Source: Symsagittifera roscoffensis (taxonomy: Eukaryota; Xenacoelomorpha; Acoela; Convolutidae). Taken from it: DNA of 64,000 nt. This document shows, in pieces, positions 57,254 to 64,000 of the stretch. The first letter of the stretch is position 1. Every line of letters starts with the position of its first letter. The notes under the pieces are model-generated. The model saw only the letters and a list, made by a program, of their open reading frames with translations, did no database searches and was not told the origin of the DNA. The position numbers and the translations under genes are program-made. The stretch covers positions 15,474,660 to 15,538,659 of the forward strand of contig NC_087069.1 in the NCBI RefSeq assembly GCF_963678635.1, given 5' to 3'.

Positions 57254-57551
57254 CCAAAAACATATTAAAATAGGGTATTCGAGCCGTGTTTTTAATAGCA
57301 ATCACGTAGTCTGAGGATCCGAGACTCAGCTATGTGGTTGTGTTCGCATGGAAACGAAAGCTGATCAAAAGTCGTTTGACTGATGGCCTAAAAATAGTAA
57401 CTTTTTAGTTAGCGCTAAACAGACCAGAAAATCAACTGGCAAGGTCGAGACGATGAAAAACGAGTAGGATTAAGGTTACTGACGCCTGCCAGTCGTTAAT
57501 AGGTACTTATTCTACGCTCCGTCGCTGTGTAGTATTTTGGCGAATGTTACA

Positions 57552-57924
57552 TTACCGTTCAGACCTTCTGATTTACAGTTCAAGTGGCCGCAAAACCTGT
57601 TTTGTAATCTGGATACTTTTTACAATCCTTTCTTCTCTTACAGCAGTATTGTTGAGCTGTCCAAAGCAAGCTTTTTTGTCTCATCTTTTGTCTTCTGAAT
57701 TTTCAAGATTTTTTGACTGGCTAAAAAAGATTTTGATTGAAAAGGATTTCAACACTTGTCATCTTCTTTTATCATTATCACTTCCATATCTAGAAAATTC
57801 CAAGGATTTTGACTGGAATACGTGATGAAGGGACTCCTGACTGTAACCTCGGTTACTATGATACTTTTGACCTTCTGATTACTCTGAAAAAAAGGCTAAA
57901 ATGAGGAACGTGAACAAGTGTAGT
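57552..57924. other. Unassigned sequence between element 2 and the BEL/Pao element
   Basis: An open frame at 57544-57825 and a tract like a splice acceptor (ttctcttacag near 57642) could be host exon sequence, but the peptide is T-rich, hydrophobic and without a motif. Two copies of the word gaccttctgatt occur here (near 57562 and 57869). I assign no gene. Confidence 0.4.
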
Positions 57925-58360
57925 TGTTGCAATGCAAATGTAGAATAAAACAAGTATAGATGCATATAAAATAAGCTCAGTTGGCCGAGTGGCCTAAGCT
58001 ACCATAACGCCGATTATATAGGTTAACAGTTGACGTAGGTTCGAGTCCCCCACCTGCCCATGTATTAATATACTAAAAACGGGGGTTACATCCTATTTTA
58101 ACTGTTTTTGGTTCTAATTCGGTTCAGCCTTGATTAAGGTTGACCGTCAAAAAGAGCAATTTGTCTCAAGGACATTACCGACCGGTTCTTGTGGCTAGCT
58201 TGCGCCGATTTGTACCAAAAACTGACAGATGATAAAAATGTTATATGATGTTTTTGATCGATAGAGAATGCCGAAATTTATCTATTTGCCTGAGTTATTT
58301 ACCGAAAAATATCTCTTATTAATGTAACGAATTTGGATCAGTTTTGGAGATTAGCGAGCA
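57925..58360 (+). repeat. 5' LTR of the BEL/Pao element
   Basis: The start is fixed by comparison with 63707. The end is inferred from a TG...CA boundary (gcgagca) 5 nt before the primer-binding site. It contains a tRNA-like sequence. Confidence 0.75.
57975..58060 (+). ncRNA. tRNA-like sequence with Pol III A and B boxes inside the 5' LTR
   Basis: TGGCCGAGTGG (57982-57992) is a perfect A box of the leucine/serine tRNA type, and GGTTCGAGTCC (58038-58048) a perfect B box. The 56-nt spacing and 86-nt length fit a class II tRNA. The acceptor stem does not pair (GCTCAGT with the 3' part), so it is a tRNA-derived promoter-like unit and not a working tRNA. Confidence 0.7.
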
Positions 58361-58365
58361 TATTT

Positions 58366-58380
58366 TGGCGCCCCACGTTA
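58366..58380 (+). other. Candidate primer-binding site of the BEL/Pao element
   Basis: TGGCGCCCCACGTTA begins with TGG and lies 5 nt after the proposed LTR end. Its last bases overlap the start of the 558-bp duplication, so the true site may be only the first 9-11 nt. Confidence 0.6.
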
Positions 58381-58932
58381 CCCAAGCAATTAAAACTAGT
58401 CGCGATTTGGTTTCCTTACTAAAATTGGGAGGATTTAATTTGACTAAATTTGTCAGTAATGCTGATGAAATCACTTCAGCAATGAACCCCGAGGAATCCG
58501 AAACCTCATCTTCACCCATCAAGGAAATATGTAACGGTGCCGAACAATCATCACACGTCTTAGGTCTTAAGTGGGACCATGTGAAAGACACATTGGTTGT
58601 TAGCAGAGGCGTGGATCGTCCTCTCGATAAAGCAATAACTCAACGAACCGTCTTGAGTTTCGTCTCTTCTGTGTTTGACCCTGTTGGGTTAGTAGCTCCA
58701 TACACAGTTAGGGCCCGTCTTTTACTGAAAGATATTTGGAAAATCAGTGGTCAAAGTTGGGACGACGAATTGCCAGAAGACATAAGAGATAAGTTTCTCG
58801 AGTGGCACTCCGGTCTCCCTCTCTTAGGGCTATTGACTATTCCCCGTTGTTACTTCACAGAGCCTGTTGATCAAATTGAGCTCCACATGTTCGGTGATAG
58901 CTCGCAGGACGTTTTCTGTGCTGTTGGATTTT
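58375..58932 (+). repeat. Misplaced copy of an RT/RNase H segment (558 bp)
   Basis: Matches 61135-61692 along its full length; the one difference I see is 58782 a against 61542 t. It encodes the part of pol after YMDD up to the first RNase H Asp (FGDSSQDVFCAVGF) and stands directly behind the primer-binding site where the gag start belongs. Confidence 0.95.
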
Positions 58933-61900
58933 GTGGCGTTATGTACAAGGATTTCACATGGTCCCACTTAAGACCTAAGACTATTAGTTATAGTGGCGTT
59001 ATGTACAAGGATGCACTGGCCACCTTGCAACGGAAGTTTGGGCAACCACATGCCATTGTTGGTGCGCATCTTGATAAGCTGAATACTTTTCCTCCACTTA
59101 AGATGCACAATTCGGAAAATGTCATTAGTTTCTCCTCTGCCATATCTGGCCTCGTAGCAGTTTTCAAATCATTGTCTTTCAACGATGATCTAAAGAGTGT
59201 TAACCTGTTAAACCAAGCTGTTAGTAAACTTCCGCCTAACCTCAAGGAGGCTTGGTCAATGCATACTGTTAGACATAATTGGCAGCGACCAACACTCTTA
59301 GACTTTAACAACTGGTTGAAAGAAAAGGCCGAGGGGCATGAAAGATTACGTTTACTCAACTCTAAGGCAAAAAACGAGGAACCGGTTAAACCAAAAACAA
59401 CCAAAGTTTTTGCAGCCAATAGCCAGGTAACTAGTAAGGCTCAGGATAAGTCTAAGTTTCCGCCGTGCGTTTTGTGTAAGGGTAGTCATGCATTGTGGAA
59501 TTGTGCTGTTTTTAAGGAAAAGAATGCTACTCAGCGAGCAAAATACGTAGCTGAACAGAAACTTTGCTTCGCTTGCCTCAATGGCAATCATAGTTTCCGG
59601 CAATGTTCTAGAGCAAAAAAGTGCCCGAAGCCAGAATGTGATAGCACACATAATGTCTTGCTCCATGGAGCCGAAAGAATATTTCCTCGGAAGGAAAATT
59701 CAAATGTCTCGAATAAGGCTGGAACAAACAAATCCAAGGAGAATACAAACACTTCCACCCATGCCGCTGTTAGTGATGTACATGACATTGAATCTTCTAA
59801 AGGGTTGTTGCCAATTGCAACACTTGTTGTATCCTCGGATGTAACCAGTCTCCTGACGTTGGTTCTTTGTGATAGTGCATCGACTCACTCCTGGGTATCT
59901 TCGTCACTCGTAAACCGTCTCGGCTTAGAAGGGGAGCCCGTTAACTTGTCAATTAGTGGTTTCAATTCGACCACCGTTGTTGAGACTCAGAGGGTCAAGT
60001 TTACAGTTTCCTCCGAGCCGAATAATAGTGATTTCGTATTTTCTCTCTGTGCCTATGTTAAAGACAGTATTCGGATTGGTTCCGAATTAATCAATATTGC
60101 TGATTTGCAGAATAAATATCCACAATTAGCACCTATTAAGCCCATTCAATATACTTATGAGGACGTTGAAGTTATTATCGGACAAGACTACTACCACGCC
60201 GTTAGACCCATTGAGTTCATCTTGGGAGATGATAAAAACTCACCGTGTTCCGTTCGCCTACCGATAGGTTGGGTCTTAAGTGGTCCGTTGCCGCCGTCCG
60301 GTAATTCTACTTCTTCGTGTTTCAAGTGTGTTGTTGAAGATTCTTCTCTGACCGACCAGATAAAATCCTGGTACGAGTTGGAATCGTATGGTGCTTTCAA
60401 ACAAGTCGATGCCCGTTCCGCCGTGGATAAACATGCTTTATCCATCCTCAATTCTGAAACCGTTCACAATGGTGAAAGATACATTGTGCCTATGCTTTGG
60501 ATTGATAGTAATGTCAGTCTACCAAACAATTATTACTCGTCACTCGCCCAATTTAATTCATTGGAGAGAAGGTTAAGTAAAGACCCTGAGCTGCGCGAAA
60601 GATACGCAGAAACAATTAGAGAGGACATTAGGAAAGGCTATGTCGTTACCGTCGAACCGCATGATCCACGTAAGCGTTCCGATCGCGAGTGGTATCTTCC
60701 GCACCATCCCGTCGTAAATCCGAATAAGCCGGGTAAGGTGCGCCGAGTCCTTAATGGGGCTTCTAAGTTTCACGGCACATCCTTAAATAAGTCCTTATTG
60801 GTGGGTCCTGACCTACTCCAAAATTTAATTTTCGTGCTTTTGCGATTCCGTCAACACAAGTACGCCGTCTCCGCGGATATAGAGGGTATGTTCCTCCAGG
60901 TAGGAGTCCTTGCCCGCGATCAAATTTCGCTCCGTTTTTTGTGGCGGGAGGATACCACTTCCGATGTGGTAGTTCATCAGTACACTCGCCATATATTCGG
61001 CGCACGGGATTCGCCTGCGTGCGCCAATTTCGCGTTGCGAAAAACAGCAACTGATAATATGTCCACATACCCTGAGGCCGCCTCAGTCGTAAATGAAAAA
61101 TTTTACATGGACGATTACTTGGATTCGTTCGAGAACGTTACCCAAGCAATTAAAACTAGTCGCGATTTGGTTTCCTTACTAAAATTGGGAGGATTTAATT
61201 TGACTAAATTTGTCAGTAATGCTGATGAAATCACTTCAGCAATGAACCCCGAGGAATCCGAAACCTCATCTTCACCCATCAAGGAAATATGTAACGGTGC
61301 CGAACAATCATCACACGTCTTAGGTCTTAAGTGGGACCATGTGAAAGACACATTGGTTGTTAGCAGAGGCGTGGATCGTCCTCTCGATAAAGCAATAACT
61401 CAACGAACCGTCTTGAGTTTCGTCTCTTCTGTGTTTGACCCTGTTGGGTTAGTAGCTCCATACACAGTTAGGGCCCGTCTTTTACTGAAAGATATTTGGA
61501 AAATCAGTGGTCAAAGTTGGGACGACGAATTGCCAGAAGACTTAAGAGATAAGTTTCTCGAGTGGCACTCCGGTCTCCCTCTCTTAGGGCTATTGACTAT
61601 TCCCCGTTGTTACTTCACAGAGCCTGTTGATCAAATTGAGCTCCACATGTTCGGTGATAGCTCGCAGGACGTTTTCTGTGCTGTTGGATTTTTGCGTGCG
61701 CGACTCGCGAGCTCGCATAAAACTCAAATATCCTTCATCTTTGGTAAAGCTCGCGTTGCGCCCATGAAAGCGCTATCGATACCGAAGCTAGAGCTTCAAG
61801 CTGCTCTGCTCGCCACACGACTAAAAGATGATATACTGACCGCCCTTACCGTCTCTATTAATCATGTCTTTATGTGGACAGATAGTACAACAGTTTTGCA

Positions 61901-63725
61901 GTGGCTAAACTCCACTGAAAAATTACCTGTATTCGTCGCTAATCGTGTCGGCGAAATCCTCGAGTCGACCACTATTGATGAGTGGCACCATGTTCTGAGC
62001 GGCGATAATCCAGCTGATACCGGTACGCGGGGGATTTCTTCGGAAGCCCTCAAGGATAGCAGCTGGGTTATTGGTCCGAGCATTCTCAGGACTACTGATT
62101 GGCCGTTTATACCCGACGAACGTGTAATCAATAAAATTCGTTTGAAGGGTCCTTCTTGTGATGTTGATAATTGCTTGGAGACATCATCTTCCTTCGTCAC
62201 CGATGTCACATCAATCAAACATCCCGAACACGGGTTCAATTGGGAAAGGTTCAGTTCCTTTACAAGATATAAACGAGTAGTCGCTTTTATGTTGAGGGTG
62301 TTGCCTTCACATAAGCATTTTCGTGGTAAAGACTTACGAATCACCGACCCTACTGAACTTGATATTGCAGAAAGCAAACTGATTCATCTTGCTCAGATGG
62401 AATCCTTTCCCGTTGAGTTAAAAACACTCACCGCTGGCAAACCTATTAAGAATAGTAGTAAAATTGCCACATACTCGCCATTTATCGGTCCCGCTGGAAT
62501 CATTCGTTCCACCGGACGGATTGTGCGCTTAGTGGATACCGAGTTTGATACTAAGCACCCAATAATACTCGACGCCCGACATACCTTAGTTCGTTTGTTG
62601 GCCCGCAGCCTCCACCATAAGCATTTTCATCAAGGATTAGATTACATGCGCTCCGTTTTAAATATGAAATATGCAATACTTGGGTTGCGTCGACTACTTC
62701 GGTCTATCGAAAATCAATGTGTGACATGCCGTAAGCGCAAAGCAAGCACCATCCAGCCAATTATGTCCGATTTACCTGTCGAACGTCTCGGATATAAGCA
62801 ACCACCCTTCAATCATACGGGTGTGGATTACTTTGGACCGCTTTACGTTCCGGTTCGCAGAAGCACGGAAAAAAGATGGGGATTCCTTTTTACTTGCCTC
62901 ACCACCAGGGCTGTACACCTTGAGATTGTACCATCTCTGGACACCAGTTCGTGTGTCATGGGCATTGAACGTTTCGTTGCGCGCCGTGGTACGCCAAGCA
63001 CAATCTGGTCGGATAATGGCACGAACTTCGTTGGTGCGGAAAAGGAATTACTTGCCTGCATCAAGAGCTGGAATGGCATGGCTCCGACCATTTTTGCACA
63101 CAAAGGTGTTACTTGGAAATTTAACCCGCCAGGCGCACCCCATCATGGCGGCTCCTGGGAACGCCTCGTCCGAAGCGTGAAGCGCGTGCTGTACGATATC
63201 CTAGGCAGTAGGCGAGTCACTGAAGAGGTGTTAGGAACAACACTCTGCTTAGTTGAACAGGCTTTGAATTCGAGGCCAATCACTCCCGTTAGTACCGATT
63301 CACGTGAGTTAGAAGCGTTAACCCCAAACCATTTTTTGCTTGGACAACATGCCACAAGCTTTCCTTCGCTTTTACCCGGGGAGCACTTCGATCACAAGAA
63401 AAGGTACGTGCGAGCGCAGTCATATGCTAACGCGATTTGGTCTCGTTGGCTTCGAGAATATGTTCCCTCGCTGAATAAGCGTGTCAAGTGGCACACTCAT
63501 TCTGACTTCACTCTTAAAACAGGCGATCTCGTGTGGGTGATTGAGCCCGATAGTCCGCGTGGGTACTACCCTCTCGCCCGAATCGTCAAGCTAAACTACG
63601 GACAGGACGGTTGCGCCCGATCCGCCCTTGTCAGGACCGCAACCCGTGAAGTCACGCGGCCGACCGTTAAGCTCGCTCCGGTTCTTCCTTCTTCAGGGGG
63701 GGAGGATGTTGCAATGCAAATGTAG
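58378..63725 (+). CDS. BEL/Pao Gag-Pol polyprotein, chimeric N-terminus
   Basis: One frame of nearly 1,800 codons with no proper start, because gag's beginning is replaced by duplicated pol sequence (58375-58932) and a 61-bp junk junction. From ~59000: C-terminal part of the Pao gag domain (DUF1759-like, LATLQRKFGQPHAIVGAHLD); zinc motifs CVLCKGSHALWNC and CFACLNGNHSFRQC (~59467-59610); Pao protease (DUF1758-like) with LCDSASTHSW (~59868); RT with VNPNKPGKVRRVLNGASK and catalytic YMDD (61104-61115); RNase H with FGDSS, IPKLELQAAL, WTDST, DNPADTGTRG; integrase with H..H..C..C (~62616-62740) and DDE residues in VDYFGP, WSDNGTNF and SWERLV; then a DUF5641-like C-terminus ending at 63725 inside the 3' LTR. 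All catalytic motifs are intact. Confidence 0.9.
63689..63706 (+). other. Polypurine tract of the BEL/Pao element
   Basis: cttcaggggggggagga-type purine run directly before the 3' LTR start, inside the C-terminal codons of pol. Confidence 0.8.
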
Positions 63726-64000
63726 AATAAAACAAGTGTAGATGCATATAAAATAAGCTCAGTTGGCCGAGTGGCCTAAGCTACCATAACGCCGATTATA
63801 TAGGTTAACAGTTGACGTAGGTTCGAGTCCCCCACCTGCCCATGTATTAATATACTAAAAACGGGGGTTACATCCTATTTTAACTGTTTTTGGTTCTAAT
63901 TCGGTTCAGCCTTGATTAAGGTTGACCGTCAAAAAGAGCAATTTGTCTCAAGGACATTACCGACCGGTTCTTGTGGCTAGCTTGCGCCGATTTGTACCAA
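63707..64000 (+). repeat. 3' LTR of the BEL/Pao element, incomplete at window end
   Basis: 294 bp identical or nearly so to 57925-58218. Confidence 0.95.
63757..63842 (+). ncRNA. tRNA-like sequence inside the 3' LTR
   Basis: Second copy of the 57975-58060 unit, with both boxes unchanged (A box 63764-63774, B box 63820-63830). Confidence 0.7.

Larger units (their letters stand above)
31470..57551 (+). mobile_element. Giant Ty3/gypsy-type LTR retrotransposon, element 2 (about 26 kb including a nested hAT)
   Basis: A truncated 5' LTR (31470-31960) and a full 3' LTR (54605-57551, interrupted by a hAT element) flank the same gene order as element 1. The LTR remnants are close to identical, so it is younger than element 1. 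It has far fewer disruptions: roughly a dozen stops and frameshifts over 18 kb of coding sequence. Without the hAT it is about 24 kb. The 5' ~410 bp of the 5' LTR are missing; the break falls at agattacggga. It therefore cannot be a complete element. Confidence 0.9.
54605..57551 (+). repeat. 3' LTR of giant element 2, interrupted by a hAT element
   Basis: Starts tgtgccattctg and ends gcgaatgttaca. Without the hAT insertion and one 8-bp duplicate it is 885 bp, close to the 897-bp solo LTR at 2535. The parts on both sides of the insertion match the truncated 5' LTR in order. Confidence 0.9.
57925..64000 (+). mobile_element. BEL/Pao LTR retrotransposon, young, rearranged 5' end, 3' LTR cut by window end
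   Basis: LTRs start TGTTGCAATGCAAATG at 57925 and 63707, and in the 294 bp that can be compared I see essentially one difference (57957 a, 63739 g). Between them are a primer-binding site, one long open frame with Pao-type gag, protease, RT, RNase H and integrase, and a polypurine tract. The near-identical LTRs point to recent insertion. The start of gag is replaced by a duplicated piece of pol, so this copy is defective or was copied from a recombinant template. Confidence 0.95.

Noticed and set aside
57975..58060. A functional tRNA gene for Leu or Ser
   Set aside because: The acceptor stem does not pair and the T stem is poor; only the promoter boxes are intact.

Overview
This is metazoan nuclear DNA made almost entirely of nested transposable elements. 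The basis is the content: a BEL/Pao retrotransposon (an animal-restricted superfamily), two very long Ty3/gypsy-type retrotransposons, hAT DNA transposons with 8-bp target duplications, tandem repeats, and no bacterial-style gene packing. The host is most likely an invertebrate. A branchiopod crustacean such as Daphnia is my impression from the style of the integrase region; I cannot prove it from this window.

Layout. 1-2.5 kb: a few possible exons of a secreted cysteine-rich protein, a 373-bp non-autonomous hAT element and a 42-bp minisatellite. 2.5-5.4 kb: LTR debris, namely a solo LTR with a perfect 4-bp target duplication and a pair of related LTRs in inverted orientation around a 72-bp spacer. 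5.67-31.2 kb: giant Ty3-type element 1, old and heavily mutated, whose 5' leader carries a ~6-kb array of a 41-bp hairpin-forming repeat organised into higher-order blocks. 31.47-57.55 kb: giant Ty3-type element 2, same orientation, younger, with a truncated 5' LTR and a hAT element nested in its 3' LTR. 57.9 kb to the window end: a young BEL/Pao element with near-identical LTRs that contain a tRNA-like Pol III promoter, and with a rearranged 5' end. Its 3' LTR runs off the window.

How the parts work together. Both giant elements share one gene order: LTR, primer-binding site, long structured leader, gag (coiled coil, two CCHC knuckles), a degenerate retropepsin-like domain followed by a canonical protease, reverse transcriptase, RNase H, a ~400-residue acidic spacer, integrase with GPF module, an acidic tail ending in a macro-like (ADP-ribose-binding) domain, an untranslated gap, and a second coding block of up to ~8.8 kb with a coiled coil, an SGNH/GDSL hydrolase domain, a second SGNH-like domain and ~1,800 residues I do not recognise. 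A splice donor in the element 2 leader and acceptor-like tracts before the second block in both elements suggest that it is expressed from a spliced, env-like subgenomic RNA (inference). Because two clearly diverged copies share the extra cargo, it looks like an inherited property of an unusual Ty3 lineage. Neither copy is intact.
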